DNA from: Streptomyces sp. 35G-GA-8
Lineage (GTDB): Bacteria > Actinomycetota > Actinomycetes > Streptomycetales > Streptomycetaceae
Length of the DNA stretch: 64,000 nt
Direction: 5' to 3'
Assembly (NCBI RefSeq): GCF_023534745.1
Contig: NZ_JAMHJQ010000002.1
Coordinates: 627,783-691,782, forward strand
In this document: positions 17,711 to 27,778 of the stretch, in pieces
Numbering within the stretch: position 1 is the first letter of the stretch
How the letters are laid out: the number at the start of each line of letters is the position of its first letter
The notes under the pieces: model-generated
Database searches by the model: none
Seen by the model: the letters and a program-made list of their open reading frames with translations, nothing else
What the model was told of the DNA's origin: nothing
Position numbers and translations under genes: made by a program

Positions 17711-19408
17711 ATGAGCGGCATGAGGGGCGACGAGAGGCTGCGCAGATGGCACAGGCGAAGCCGGGGGCTGGTCGACAGAGAACGTCTCGACCGGGGGCAG
17801 GGCGGCGCCGAGTACGCCGCGATGGTCGGTGTCGTCTCACTGGTCGTCGCGGCGATCGTCGGTCTGAGCGTCCCCGCCGACACGGCGACCGGACTGAAGA
17901 GCGCGGTGTGCCGAATACTCCACCCGCTCAGCGGCGCCGAGGCGTGCTCCTCCGGCGACTACGCGGGCGACGGGAAGGGCGGCGACGGCGGGGGCGGTGG
18001 CGGAGGTGGCCCCGACGATCCGTTCGTACCCAACGGCGACCCGTTCGAGCCCGCACGCTGTCTGCTCTCCCAGGACCAGACGAAGACCACCGTCGTCATC
18101 CAGATCATCTTCATCAAGATCAGCAGCTCGGAGACCGTCAAGCTCCAGCAGTGGTCCGACGGCACCGTCACCCTGGAACGCGTGACGGAGACCTCGGGCG
18201 GGGTCACGGCGAGCATCTCCGCGGGGATTCCGGGCCTGAAGGACTGGGGCGGCAGCGCCAAGCTGAGCGGCACGTATCTGGCGGGCAGCGGCAGCGGCGG
18301 GCAGTGGCTCTTCAACGGGAACAAGACCGGGGACCCCCAGGCGGATCTGGAGGCCAACCTGAAGGACGCGCAGCAGTTCGCCGAATACCTCAAGGCGATG
18401 GACGACTGCAACAGCCGGCCCGCCGGACCACGCTCCTCCGAGCTGGGCATGATCTGCGGCTACCACGCGAACAAGAAGAAGCCCGACCTCGATCCGGAGA
18501 GGGCGCCCGACGTGGACATCACCAAGACGTCCATCGAGGCGTCCGGCAACGCCAGCTTCGGCGGAAAGTTCAAGGGCAACGGCAAGAGCGGCAAGGACTC
18601 CGGGAAGAGCGACGGCCCCAAGGATCTCGGCAAGATCTCCGGCGAAGTGCTCTCCGGCACGATGACCGAGGACGTCGTGGTCATGCGCGCCCAGAACGGA
18701 CCGAACGCCGGGAAGATCACCTTCATCTACACCTTCACCGTCAAGGGCTCGGCCGGCATAGGCGGGGTCGCCACCGGCGAGAAGATGCAGCAGGTGGCCG
18801 TCACCTACGACGCGGCGGCCTACGACCAGGAGGAGAAGGACGGCGCCGAGCACCACCCCGAGAAGCTGGTCATCACCACGAGCCAGGAAGCCGGGGACGG
18901 CACGGGCCTCAAGATCGAGGCAGGCGCCAACGCCGGTCCCGTGACGATCGACGTCGGTGGTGGCGGCGGATCCACCAAATCACAGATCCACACCGAGTCG
19001 GCCGAACTCCTCCTCGACAACGACACCGACAGCACCATCGTCGAGGACTGGCTGCGCGGAAAGGGCAACCCCGCCAAGAACCCGCTTCCCTCCCCCTCGG
19101 ACGCGGCCGAAGTACCCGACTCCGACGCCAGCGACCTCGAACGGCTCCTGCACGACAAGGGAAAGCTCAGCAAGCTCGACTACAACGCCAACACCGACTG
19201 GTGGAACGCCTCGCTCGGCATCGGCTTCGGCATCTCCGCCGGACAGGTCAGCTTCGGTTTCAAGATCTTCGGGATCGACATCACCCACGAAGAGAAGAAC
19301 CAGACGATCACCGGCGACCCCAAATACGCCACCGGCCCGCAGAACGGCGGCGCGCGCCCCTGGGTCGAATGGAAGAACTGCACCAAGACCAAGCCCATCC
19401 CCACCTGA
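17711..19408 (+). CDS. Large surface protein with Flp-pilin-like N-terminal helix
   Basis: A 565-residue protein. Near the start, RGQGGAEYAAMVGVVSLVVAAIVGL (residues 29-53) looks like a Flp/TadE prepilin N-terminus: a basic region, a Gly-rich site, conserved Glu-Tyr, then one hydrophobic helix. Flp pilins are only 50-70 residues; here about 500 more follow: a Gly-rich linker (92-100), then beta-rich and Lys/Gly-rich sequence. I do not recognise the extracellular part. AGGAG sits six bases before the ATG. No tad assembly genes are in the window. It could be a minor pilin or a membrane-anchored surface protein. Confidence 0.65.
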   Translation: MSGMRGDERLRRWHRRSRGLVDRERLDRGQGGAEYAAMVGVVSLVVAAIVGLSVPADTATGLKSAVCRILHPLSGAEACSSGDYAGDGKGGDGGGGGGGGPDDPFVPNGDPFEPARCLLSQDQTKTTVVIQIIFIKISSSETVKLQQWSDGTVTLERVTETSGGVTASISAGIPGLKDWGGSAKLSGTYLAGSGSGGQWLFNGNKTGDPQADLEANLKDAQQFAEYLKAMDDCNSRPAGPRSSELGMICGYHANKKKPDLDPERAPDVDITKTSIEASGNASFGGKFKGNGKSGKDSGKSDGPKDLGKISGEVLSGTMTEDVVVMRAQNGPNAGKITFIYTFTVKGSAGIGGVATGEKMQQVAVTYDAAAYDQEEKDGAEHHPEKLVITTSQEAGDGTGLKIEAGANAGPVTIDVGGGGGSTKSQIHTESAELLLDNDTDSTIVEDWLRGKGNPAKNPLPSPSDAAEVPDSDASDLERLLHDKGKLSKLDYNANTDWWNASLGIGFGISAGQVSFGFKIFGIDITHEEKNQTITGDPKYATGPQNGGARPWVEWKNCTKTKPIPT

Positions 19409-19454
19409 CCGACCTGACCGGCCTGACCGGGGCAACCTGACCGGGCCTGACCGG
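19402..19454. repeat. Short CTGACC repeats after the pilin-like gene
   Basis: CCTGACC recurs five times at uneven 9-15 base spacing immediately around and after the stop at 19408. This is slippage-type repetition with no evident hairpin. Confidence 0.5.
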
Positions 19455-19581
19455 GGGCACGTCTCCGATGCGGCGGGACGGGCGAGTCGGGCGGGACGCC
19501 CCCGCCCGTCCCGCCCGACTGCCCGGCCGAAATGCACGGTTAGGGGATACGGGCGGATCCCGGAGATTAGCCTTGCTCTCC

Positions 19582-21570
19582 GTGGCGGAGCAGAGGCGGC
19601 AGAGTACGGGGGCAAAGTCGGCGTCGGGGTTACGCGCGGGGACTCGGCTCTTTGTCGGTGAAGTACGTTCCTTCCCTGCCCGGTTGGCCGGGGTCGCGCT
19701 GGCCTGCGCGGTGACCGCGGCTGGGGTCGGCGCCTGCACCCTGCTGCTCGTCGGTGTGAGCGGGCCCGGTTTTCCCGAGAACTCCCCCGCTGCCGCCGCC
19801 GCGCTCGATGCCCAGAACGTGCTGTCGCTGCTGTTGTCGCTGCTGCTCATGTCCGCGGTGCTGGTCACCGGTTCGACCGTCTCGCTGTGGACCGGGCAGC
19901 GCCTGGGGCAGTTTGCCGTGCTACGGGCCCTCGGGGTGACCGCGGGACGGCTGCGGCGTATGGTCGCCGCCGATGTGGCGCGGCTGGCCGTGTTCTCCGC
20001 CGCCGTGGGGACCGCGCTGGGGATGGTGCCGCTGGCGCGACTCGGACGCGGGCTGCTCGTGGAACGTGAGCTGTTCCCCGGAAGCACCGGGTTGCCCGAT
20101 GGTGGCCAGATCTGGACGACCGGGATCGGAGTCTGTCTCGCCGTCGGCGCCGTCGCCGTACTGGCGGCGCTGGCGAGCGTGCTCGCGGCCGGCCGGGTCA
20201 GCGCGATCGATCTGCTCAAGGATCCGGAGCCTCCCACGGCCCGCACGGCCCGCAGTCGGGCCCGGCTGTTGACCGGGCTGGCCATGGTCGGTCTCCTCTG
20301 TCTGCCCCTGCTGTTCGTGATGGCGTTCATGGACCTCCCGGGGACCGTACGGGCGGCCGTCGCTCCGGGCCTGGCCCTGATGGTCATCCCCACGCTCGCC
20401 GTACTCGCTCCCTGGGCCGTCCCGCCCCTGACCTGGCCGGTACGGGTGACGCTGCGCGTCCTGGACCGTCGTGTCGGCCGTATCGCGGCGGCCGGACTGA
20501 GGGCGGCCCCCGCGCGCACCACCGCCATCGCGGTCCCCGTGCTGCTGGCGGTGGGGGTGGCGGTCTGCCTGCTCGGCGCGGGAGCCACCGTGGGGCAGGC
20601 GGTGCAGCGTCAGACGGAGGAGGGGTTACGGGCCGATGGGGTGGTCACAGCGGAGCCGGGAACCGACCTCCCCGTCACCGTCACGCCCCCGGCGGGGGTC
20701 ACCGCGACCCCGCTCATCGCCACGGAAGTCACCCCACCGCCAACCGACTTCGACACCCGGCCGGGACCGGCGCGGGCCTGGGGAGCCGACGGCTCCTCGT
20801 TGGCGAAGGTCCTGGATCTGGGCGCGCGACAGGGTCGCATCGCCGATTTGAAGGAAGGGACCTTCGCGGCGGGAGCGACCCAGGCCGACGGCCATCACTG
20901 GCGCGTCGGCCAGAAGGTCCGGCTCGAACTCGCCGACGGCACCGCGCGAACGCTCACCCTCGCCTACGTCTACAAACGCGATCTGGCCTTCCCCGAGTTC
21001 GTACTCCCCCGCTCCACCGCCCTGGCGCACACGGCGTCCCCGTACGCCGAGCAGTACCTGCTGACCGGCGCCGTCGCCTCGTGGCCGGCGGAGGACAGCC
21101 GACGGGTCGCATCCCGGGCTACGTATCTGAGGGAGCTCACCCCCCGCGATCCGGCCGACGATCTCGCCGTCCGGCTGATCGTGGCCGTGGTCTCGGGCTA
21201 CGCGCTGCTGGCCGCGGCCAACACCTGCGCGCTCGCCCAGCGCGACCGGCACTCCCAGCGCGCCCATCTGCGTGCGATGGGCCTGGGCCGGTTCCAGCTG
21301 CTGCGCTGTGTGCTGTACGAGGCCCTGGGCGCGGCGCTGGTCGGTATCGCCCTCGCCGCCGTCACCGCGCTGGCCTGTCTGGTCCCCCTGGCCGCCGTCC
21401 TGAACGCCGGGACGGGTACGGGGGCGGGGGCCTTGGCGCTGCCGGCCTTCGATGTGCCCTGGACGGCCGGGGTGCTGGCGGCCGTGGTCGCGGCGGTCTG
21501 CGTTCCCGCGGCGCTGACGGCGCGTCCGATGTCCGGCATCCACCACCAGTTCGCGCGACGCGTCCCGTAA
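19582..21570 (+). CDS. FtsX-like ABC transporter permease
   Basis: A membrane protein of about 662 residues with two FtsX-like (MacB/LolC) permease halves. The signature RLGQFAVLRALGVTAGRLRRMV follows the second helix of the first half, and AQRDRHSQRAHLRAMGLGRFQLLRCV is its counterpart in the second. An extracytoplasmic stretch of about 200 residues lies between. Such permeases normally work with an ABC ATPase in lipid, peptide or lipoprotein export or cell-wall hydrolase control, but none is adjacent. The start is uncertain: GTG at 19582 or TTG at 19574, both after GGAG at 19562. Confidence 0.78.
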   Translation: MAEQRRQSTGAKSASGLRAGTRLFVGEVRSFPARLAGVALACAVTAAGVGACTLLLVGVSGPGFPENSPAAAAALDAQNVLSLLLSLLLMSAVLVTGSTVSLWTGQRLGQFAVLRALGVTAGRLRRMVAADVARLAVFSAAVGTALGMVPLARLGRGLLVERELFPGSTGLPDGGQIWTTGIGVCLAVGAVAVLAALASVLAAGRVSAIDLLKDPEPPTARTARSRARLLTGLAMVGLLCLPLLFVMAFMDLPGTVRAAVAPGLALMVIPTLAVLAPWAVPPLTWPVRVTLRVLDRRVGRIAAAGLRAAPARTTAIAVPVLLAVGVAVCLLGAGATVGQAVQRQTEEGLRADGVVTAEPGTDLPVTVTPPAGVTATPLIATEVTPPPTDFDTRPGPARAWGADGSSLAKVLDLGARQGRIADLKEGTFAAGATQADGHHWRVGQKVRLELADGTARTLTLAYVYKRDLAFPEFVLPRSTALAHTASPYAEQYLLTGAVASWPAEDSRRVASRATYLRELTPRDPADDLAVRLIVAVVSGYALLAAANTCALAQRDRHSQRAHLRAMGLGRFQLLRCVLYEALGAALVGIALAAVTALACLVPLAAVLNAGTGTGAGALALPAFDVPWTAGVLAAVVAAVCVPAALTARPMSGIHHQFARRVP

Positions 21571-21695
21571 GCGGACGCACCTCCCGAGCCGCGCACCGGG
21601 CCGCAGTCGCCCCCGCGAGGTCGACCCGAGCCCCCGATTCCCAGTGCGCTCAAGCGACTTCGGGCCCCGGCGCCGTCGGGTTTCCGCGGCCTCGG

Positions 21696-21735
21696 GCCGA
21701 CGCGGAGGCCCACGCGCCGACGCGGAGGCCCACGC
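21696..21735. repeat. 20-base tandem duplication between permease and cobN
   Basis: Two exact 20-base copies (21696-21715 and 21716-21735) lie in the gap between the convergent permease and cobN genes. No gene or clear terminator is otherwise visible in 21571-21762. Confidence 0.55.
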
Positions 21736-21762
21736 AGCGGCCCGGGCAGCCGACCCCCAGGC

Positions 21763-24700
21763 TCAGTCCTCCCCCTCCAGCTCCCCCTCCGTCTCCAGGA
21801 ACACCGCCCGCAGCGCGTCCAGCACCGCCGGGTCCGGCTTCGCCCACATCCCGCGCGACTCCGCTTCCAGCAGCCGCTCCGCGATGCCGTGCAGGGCCCA
21901 GGGGTTGGCCTCCTGGAGGAACGTGCGGTTCTCGGGGTCCAGGACGTAGGTCTCCGTGAGCTTGTCGTACATCCAGTCCGCGACCACGCCCGTCGTCGCG
22001 TCGTACCCGAAGAGGTAGTCGACCGTCGCGGCGAGTTCGAAGGCGCCCTTGTAACCGTGGCGGCGCATCGCCTCGATCCAGCGGGGGTTGACCACGCGGG
22101 CGCGGAAGACCCGTGACGTCTCCTCGACCAGGGTGCGGGTGCGGACGGTCTCGGGGCGGGTCGAGTCGCCGATGTACGCCTCCGGGGCCGTGCCCTTGAG
22201 CGCGCGGACCGTGGCGACCATGCCGCCGTGGTACTGGAAGTAGTCGTCCGAGTCCGCGATGTCGTGCTCGCGGGTGTCGGTGTTCTTGGCGGCCACCGCG
22301 ATGCGCTTGTACGCGGTCTCCATCTCGTCGCGCGCCGGGCGGCCGTCGAGTTCACGGCCGTACGCGTAGCCGCCCCACACCGTGTAGACCTCGGCGAGGT
22401 CCGCGTCGGTGCGCCAGTCGCGGCTGTCGATGAGCTGGAGGATGCCCGCGCCGTACGTACCGGGGCGGGAGCCGAAGATACGGGTCGTGGCGCGGCGTTC
22501 GTCGCCGTGCTCGGCCAGGTCCGCCTGGGCGTGGGCGCGGACGAAGTTGGCGTCGGCGGGCTCGTCCAGCGAGGCCGCGAGCCGTACCGCGTCGTCCAGC
22601 AGCCCGATCGCGTGCGGGAACGCGTCGCGGAAGAAGCCGCTGATGCGCAGGGTGACATCGATACGCGGCCGGTCGAGCTCGGTGAGCGGGATCGCCTCCA
22701 GACCCGTCACCCGCCGCGACGCGTCGTCCCACACCGGGCGGACGCCCAGCAGCGCCAGCGCCTCCGCGATGTCGTCGCCCGAGGTGCGCATCGCGCTCGT
22801 ACCCCAGAGGGACAGCCCGACCGAGGTCGGCCACTCGCCGTTGTCGGTGCGGTAGCGGGTGAGGAGGGAGTCGGCGAGGGCCTGGCCGGTCTCCCAGGCG
22901 AGCCTGCTCGGTACGGCCTTGGGGTCGACGGAGTAGAAGTTGCGGCCGGTCGGCAGGACATTGACCAGGCCGCGCAGCGGGGATCCGGACGGGCCCGCCG
23001 GGACGAATCCGCCGCTCAGCGCGTGCACCACGTGCTCGATCTCGTCGACGGTGCCCGCGAGGCGCGGTACGACCTCGCGCGCCGCGAAGTCGAGGATCGC
23101 CGCGACCCCGTCCGGGAGGCCGGCGGCCACATCCGGCACCGCCGTCGGGTCCCAGCCCGCGTCCTCCATCGCCTGGACGAGCGCGCGGGCCCGCTCCTCC
23201 GCCTCGTCGGCGCCGGTACGGGTCGCCGCCGACTCGTCGAGCCCAAGAGCCTCGCGCAGACCGGGCAGGGAGGCCGTACCGCCCCAGATCTGCCGGGCGC
23301 GCAGGATCGCCAGGACCAGATTGACGCGCGCCTCGCCGGTGGGCGCGCCGCCCAGCACATGCAGACCGTCGCGGATCTGCGCGTCCTTGACCTCGCAGAG
23401 CCAGCCGTCGACATGGAGCAGGAAGTCGTCGAACCCGTCGTCGTCGGGCCGGTCTTCGAGCCCCAGGTCGTGGTCGAGCTTGGCCGCCTGGATCAGCGTC
23501 CAGATCTGGGCGCGGATCGCGGGCAGTTTCGCGGGGTCCATGGACGAGATCGCCGCGTACTCGTCGAGCAGCTGCTCAAGGCGCGCGATGTCGCCGTACG
23601 ACTCGGCGCGCGCCATCGGCGGTACGAGATGGTCCACCAGCGTGGCGTGTACGCGCCGCTTGGCCTGCGTCCCCTCGCCCGGGTCATTGACCAGGAACGG
23701 ATAGATCAGCGGCAGATCACCGAGCGCGGCATCGGGGGCGCAGGCGGCGGACATGCCCGCGTTCTTGCCGGGCAGCCACTCCAGATTGCCGTGCTTGCCG
23801 AGGTGGATCATCGCGTCGGCGCCGAAGCCGCCGTCCTCGCGGACGGCCTGGATCCAGCGGTACGCGGCCAAGTAGTGGTGCGAGGGCGGCAGATCGGGGT
23901 CGTGGTAGATCGCGATCGGGTTCTCGCCGAAGCCGCGCGGCGGCTGGATGAGGATCAGCAGATTGCCGCGTCGCAGGGCGGCGAGCACGATGTCGCCGTC
24001 CGGGTCCCCGCCGGCGGCGGACCGGCTGCGGTCCAGGAACATCTCACCGGGCGGCGGTCCCCAGTGCCGCTCCACCGACTCGCGCAGTTCGGCGGGGAGT
24101 TGGCCGTACCACCGCCGGTAGTCGGCGGCCGGGATACGGACCGGGTTACGGGCGAGCTGCTCCTCGGTCAGCCACTCCTGGTCATGGCCGCCGGCCTCGA
24201 TGAGGGCGCGGATCAGCTCGTCGCCGTCACCCGAGGCCAGACCGGGGACGGGCTCGGAACCGAAGTCGTAGCCCTCCTGGACCAGTCGGCGCAGCAGGGA
24301 CACCGCGCTCGCGGGGGTGTCGAGGCCGACCGCGTTGCCGATGCGCGAGTGCTTGGTCGGGTACGCGGAGAGCACCAGCGCGACACGCTTGTCGGCGTTC
24401 GTGACATACCGCAGCCTGGCGTGGCGTACGGCGATCCCGGCCACCCGGGCGGCCCGCTCGGGGTCGGCGACATAGACCGGCAGACCGTCCGGGTCCAGCT
24501 CCTTGAAGGAGAACGGGACGGTGATGAGGCGGCCGTCGAACTCCGGCACCGCGACCTGCGAGGCGGCGTCCAGCGGGGACAGCCCCTCGTCGCTCTCGGC
24601 CCAGGCGGCGCGGCTGCCGGTGAGGCAGAGGGCCTGGAGGATCGGTACGTCGAGCGCGGCGAGCGCCCCCGCGTCCCAGGCTTCGTCGTCCCCGCCGGCC

Positions 24701-25395
24701 GATGCCTCGGCGGGCCTGGTGCCGCCCGCCGCGAGCACGGTCGTGACGATGGCGTCGGCCTCGCGCAGGGCCACCAGCAGCTCGGGCTCGGGCGAGCGCA
24801 GCGAGGAGACATAGAGCGGGAGGGCCTTGGCGTCGGCCGCCTCGACCGCCTCGCACAGCGTGTCCACGAAGGCGGTGTTCCCGCTGAGGTGGTGCGCGCG
24901 GTAGTAGAGCACGGCGACTGTCGGCCGGTCCGCGCCGAGCGCGGTGGCCCGTACCGGACGGGGCACCCGGCCCCAGGTGGGCGCGGCGGCGGGCGGCTCG
25001 AAGCCGTGGCCGGTCAGCAGGACCGTGTCGGAGAGGAACCGCGCGAGCTGGTCCAGATTGGCCGGACCGCCGTGCGCGAGATAGGCGTGTGCCTCGGCGG
25101 CGATACCGATGGGCACGGTCGACGCCTCCATCAGCTGCGCGTCGGGGGCCTGTTCACCGGTGAGGACCACGAGGGGGCGGTCGCCCGCGAGCAGCAGATC
25201 GATCCCGTCCTGCCAGGCGCGCAGCCCGCCGAGAAGCCGTACGACGACGAGGTCGGCGCCCTCCAGGAGCGCGGGCAGTTCGTCGAGCGGGAGCCGGGCG
25301 GGGTTGGCGAAGCGGTACGGGACGGGCCCGCCCGCCGCGTTCGCCGCGCGGGCGCTGAGCAGATCGGTGTCGGACGTCGACAGGAGCAGAAGCAT
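21763..25395 (-). CDS. cobN: Cobaltochelatase large subunit CobN
   Basis: A 1210-residue CobN/magnesium chelatase H-type protein that inserts cobalt into hydrogenobyrinate a,c-diamide in the oxygen-dependent cobalamin pathway, together with CobS and CobT or BchI/ChlD-like subunits that are not in this window. The length is normal for the family. Characteristic stretches include PPRGFGENPIAIYHDPDLPPSHHYLA and MIHLGKHGNLEWLPGK, and the C-terminal KLTETYVLDPENRTFL. The start codon lies just after the cobalamin riboswitch on the same strand, predicting repression when coenzyme B12 is plentiful. It diverges from cobG-cobH-cobIJ. Confidence 0.96.
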   Translation of the reverse strand: MLLLLSTSDTDLLSARAANAAGGPVPYRFANPARLPLDELPALLEGADLVVVRLLGGLRAWQDGIDLLLAGDRPLVVLTGEQAPDAQLMEASTVPIGIAAEAHAYLAHGGPANLDQLARFLSDTVLLTGHGFEPPAAAPTWGRVPRPVRATALGADRPTVAVLYYRAHHLSGNTAFVDTLCEAVEAADAKALPLYVSSLRSPEPELLVALREADAIVTTVLAAGGTRPAEASAGGDDEAWDAGALAALDVPILQALCLTGSRAAWAESDEGLSPLDAASQVAVPEFDGRLITVPFSFKELDPDGLPVYVADPERAARVAGIAVRHARLRYVTNADKRVALVLSAYPTKHSRIGNAVGLDTPASAVSLLRRLVQEGYDFGSEPVPGLASGDGDELIRALIEAGGHDQEWLTEEQLARNPVRIPAADYRRWYGQLPAELRESVERHWGPPPGEMFLDRSRSAAGGDPDGDIVLAALRRGNLLILIQPPRGFGENPIAIYHDPDLPPSHHYLAAYRWIQAVREDGGFGADAMIHLGKHGNLEWLPGKNAGMSAACAPDAALGDLPLIYPFLVNDPGEGTQAKRRVHATLVDHLVPPMARAESYGDIARLEQLLDEYAAISSMDPAKLPAIRAQIWTLIQAAKLDHDLGLEDRPDDDGFDDFLLHVDGWLCEVKDAQIRDGLHVLGGAPTGEARVNLVLAILRARQIWGGTASLPGLREALGLDESAATRTGADEAEERARALVQAMEDAGWDPTAVPDVAAGLPDGVAAILDFAAREVVPRLAGTVDEIEHVVHALSGGFVPAGPSGSPLRGLVNVLPTGRNFYSVDPKAVPSRLAWETGQALADSLLTRYRTDNGEWPTSVGLSLWGTSAMRTSGDDIAEALALLGVRPVWDDASRRVTGLEAIPLTELDRPRIDVTLRISGFFRDAFPHAIGLLDDAVRLAASLDEPADANFVRAHAQADLAEHGDERRATTRIFGSRPGTYGAGILQLIDSRDWRTDADLAEVYTVWGGYAYGRELDGRPARDEMETAYKRIAVAAKNTDTREHDIADSDDYFQYHGGMVATVRALKGTAPEAYIGDSTRPETVRTRTLVEETSRVFRARVVNPRWIEAMRRHGYKGAFELAATVDYLFGYDATTGVVADWMYDKLTETYVLDPENRTFLQEANPWALHGIAERLLEAESRGMWAKPDPAVLDALRAVFLETEGELEGED

Positions 25396-25429
25396 GCGGC
25401 GTCTGGCCTTCCTCGGGGTCCGCGCCCCG

Positions 25430-25612
25430 GGCGAGGTGTGGAGGACGGCGGGAGTTCCTGGCTCGCCCGGCTGCTGCCGGACTCACAGTGGCGGGACCGC
25501 GCCGGGTTCGCACCGGGCTTCCTCCCCATGACGCCGTCGCTGGCGTTGACGGGCCTGGGCAGCCCGTCGTCTGCATAGTAAGTGCTGAGGTCACGGGCCG
25601 GGGAGGGTGCCC
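25430..25612 (-). promoter_or_regulatory. Cobalamin riboswitch upstream of cobN
   Basis: Read on the minus strand, the B12-box core is plain: GAAGCCCGGTGCGAACCCGG followed by CGCGGTCCCGCCACTGTGAG, then GAGCCAGGAACTC. These are hallmarks of the AdoCbl/B12 element. It ends about 35 bases before the cobN start, a position fitting control of translation initiation. The outer edges are estimates. Confidence 0.9.
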
Positions 25613-25691
25613 GGAAGGCGGGCCGGTACTGGGGGCGGCAGGAGCGGCGGCGACCGGACGGCGGGACGGGAGCGGGTGTGGGTACGTGGGT

Positions 25692-27119
25692 ATGCTCGCC
25701 GCCATGCCGCCCACCTCGCCAACACCCGTGAACCGGGACGAAGCGCCCCCGCGGGCTGCCGTACGGGAGTCCGTACAGGCTCCTCTGCGGGAGCGGGGCG
25801 ACGCCTGCCCCGGCGCGCTGCGGCTGCACGCCGCCGACGACGGACGGCTGGCCCGACTGCGGCTGCCCGCCGGTTTGTTGACGGTCCGTCAGGCCGAGAC
25901 CCTGGCGGACGCGGCGGAGCGGCTGGGCGACGGACATCTGGACCTCACCTCCCGGGGCAATGTGCAGCTGCGCGGCCTGGACGAGGGCTGCGGCCCCGAA
26001 CTGGCCGGGCTGCTGCACGAGGCCGGGCTGCTGCCCTCGGAGACACACGAGCGGGTACGGAACATCGTCGCGTCACCGCTGGCCGGACTGGACGAACCGG
26101 CCGGACTGGACAAACCGCCTTACCCGAACGTCCAGTTGTGGGCCCGCGAGCTGGACGGACTGCTCTGCGCGAGCGCGCGGGCGGCGACCCTTTCCGGGCG
26201 GTTCCTCTTCGCGCTGGACGACGGACGCGGCGATGTGGCGGCCCTCGGCGCCGATGTGACGTTGCTCGCACACCAGGACGGCTCGGTTGTCGTACGTACC
26301 GGGGCAAACCGGCCGGGGCTGTGTGTGGCCCCCGAGGACGCCCCGCGCGCGGCCCTGTTGGCGGCGGAGACGTTCCTCACGCTCGCGGAGGCGGGCGGCT
26401 CGGGGGCCTGGCGGGTACGGGAACTGCCCGCCGAGGACGGCCGGGAGCTGGACGCGGCGCTGCGGGCGGCGCTGGCGGATGCCGGGATCGCGACGCGGGG
26501 CGTGGCGGAGGCGACAACACCGGACCTTGAAGGGGAGCCTCCTCTTCCTGGTCCCGTGCGGTCGCCCGACGGGACCGTGGCTCTCTCCGTCCACGCCCGC
26601 CTCGGCCGACTGACCGTGGCGCAGTGGCGGCTGCTCGCGGCGGCGGCGAACGGGCCGCTGCGCGTGACCCCCTGGCGCGGAGTGATCGTGCCGGGGGTGG
26701 CCCCGGCCATGGCCGACGCCGTCCTGGACCGGCTCCGTACGGCCGGACTGGTCACCGACCCCGGCTCCCCCTGGTACGGGGTCGGCGCCTGCACCGGCCG
26801 GCCCGGCTGCGCGAAGGCGCTGGCCGACGTACGGTCCGACGCGACGGCGGCGGCCCTGTCCCGCCCCGGCTCGGAGGGACTGCCCGTCTACTGGTCGGGA
26901 TGCGCGCGCCGCTGTGGCCATCCGCAGGGCCGGTGGGTGGATGTGGTCGCGACGGGCGAAGGCCGCTACGACATCTCCGTACAGGCAGACGCCCGTCCGG
27001 TCACCACCACCCCACGACCAGGACCAGGACCACAACCACGACCAGGACCGGAACAGGAACTGGAACTGGAACTCGCCGACGCGGTCGCGGCGGCACGCAC
27101 CACCCCATTGACGAGATGA
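25692..27119 (+). CDS. cobG: Precorrin-3B synthase CobG
   Basis: A 475-residue protein of the nitrite/sulfite reductase-like family. Two reductase half-domains are visible: [39 protein letters not shown], and the later [15 protein letters not shown]. They are followed by a cysteine set for siroheme-type/4Fe-4S binding, [12 protein letters not shown] and [12 protein letters not shown]. CobG uses O2 to hydroxylate precorrin-3A during ring contraction, marking the aerobic route. A second ATG is four codons in (25704). The C-terminal 40 residues are a Pro/Gly/Glu-rich tail. It is first of three coupled genes (cobG-cobH-cobIJ). Confidence 0.9.
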   Translation: MLAAMPPTSPTPVNRDEAPPRAAVRESVQAPLRERGDACPGALRLHAADDGRLARLRLPAGLLTVRQAETLADAAERLGDGHLDLTSRGNVQLRGLDEGCGPELAGLLHEAGLLPSETHERVRNIVASPLAGLDEPAGLDKPPYPNVQLWARELDGLLCASARAATLSGRFLFALDDGRGDVAALGADVTLLAHQDGSVVVRTGANRPGLCVAPEDAPRAALLAAETFLTLAEAGGSGAWRVRELPAEDGRELDAALRAALADAGIATRGVAEATTPDLEGEPPLPGPVRSPDGTVALSVHARLGRLTVAQWRLLAAAANGPLRVTPWRGVIVPGVAPAMADAVLDRLRTAGLVTDPGSPWYGVGACTGRPGCAKALADVRSDATAAALSRPGSEGLPVYWSGCARRCGHPQGRWVDVVATGEGRYDISVQADARPVTTTPRPGPGPQPRPGPEQELELELADAVAAARTTPLTR

Positions 27120-27778
27120 GCGAGAAGACCACGGTGTCCACAGTGCCCACAGGGTTCGAGTACGAGAAGGACGGCGCGGCGATATACCGCCAGTCCTTCG
27201 CCACGATCCGCGCCGAGGCGGATCTCAGCGGGCTGCCGGCCGAGGTCTCGCAGGTCGCGGTGCGGATGATCCACGCCTGCGGCATGGTCGACCTGGTGCG
27301 TGACCTCGCCTTCAGCCCCGGAGTGGTGATCCGCGCCCGCGAGGCGCTGCGCGCGGGCGCGCCCGTGCTGTGCGATGTGGCCATGGTCGCCAGCGGGGTC
27401 ACCCGCAAGCGGCTGCCCGCGGACAACGAGGTCGTCTGCACCCTCTCCGACCCGTCGGTGCCCGCCCTCGCCGCCGAGTTGGGGACGACCCGCAGCGCCG
27501 CCGCGCTTGAGCTGTGGCGGGACCGGATGGAGGGCGCGGTGGTGGCCGTCGGCAACGCGCCGACCGCCCTCTTCCGGCTGCTGGAGATGATCGAGGACGG
27601 CGCCCCGCGCCCGGCGGCGGTCATCGGGGTGCCGGTCGGTTTCATCGGCGCCGCCGAGTCCAAGGACGCGCTCGCCGGACACTTCTCCGGCCTGGAACAC
27701 CTGGTCGTACGGGGACGGCGCGGCGGCAGCGCCCTCGCCGCCGCGGCCGTCAACGCGATCGCGAGCGAGGAAGAATGA
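27116..27778 (+). CDS. cobH: Precorrin-8X methylmutase CobH
   Basis: A 220-residue CobH/CbiC protein that moves the C11 methyl group to C12, giving hydrogenobyrinate. The catalytic histidine is H53 in [11 protein letters not shown]. Later [14 protein letters not shown] and the C-terminal [15 protein letters not shown] match the family. It starts in an ATGA overlap with cobG and ends in an ATGA overlap with cobIJ, so all three are translationally coupled. Length is typical. Confidence 0.95.
   Translation: MSEKTTVSTVPTGFEYEKDGAAIYRQSFATIRAEADLSGLPAEVSQVAVRMIHACGMVDLVRDLAFSPGVVIRAREALRAGAPVLCDVAMVASGVTRKRLPADNEVVCTLSDPSVPALAAELGTTRSAAALELWRDRMEGAVVAVGNAPTALFRLLEMIEDGAPRPAAVIGVPVGFIGAAESKDALAGHFSGLEHLVVRGRRGGSALAAAAVNAIASEEE

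Noticed and set aside
17581..19440. Second plus-strand frame of 619 codons over the pilin-like gene
   Set aside because: Extremely Arg-rich translation; the other frame has a ribosome site, a hydrophobic helix and balanced composition.
22228..25578. Plus-strand open frame of 1116 codons
   Set aside because: It is antisense to cobN; long shadow frames are expected at 72% GC, its translation is Arg/Gly/Val-rich, and it matches no family.
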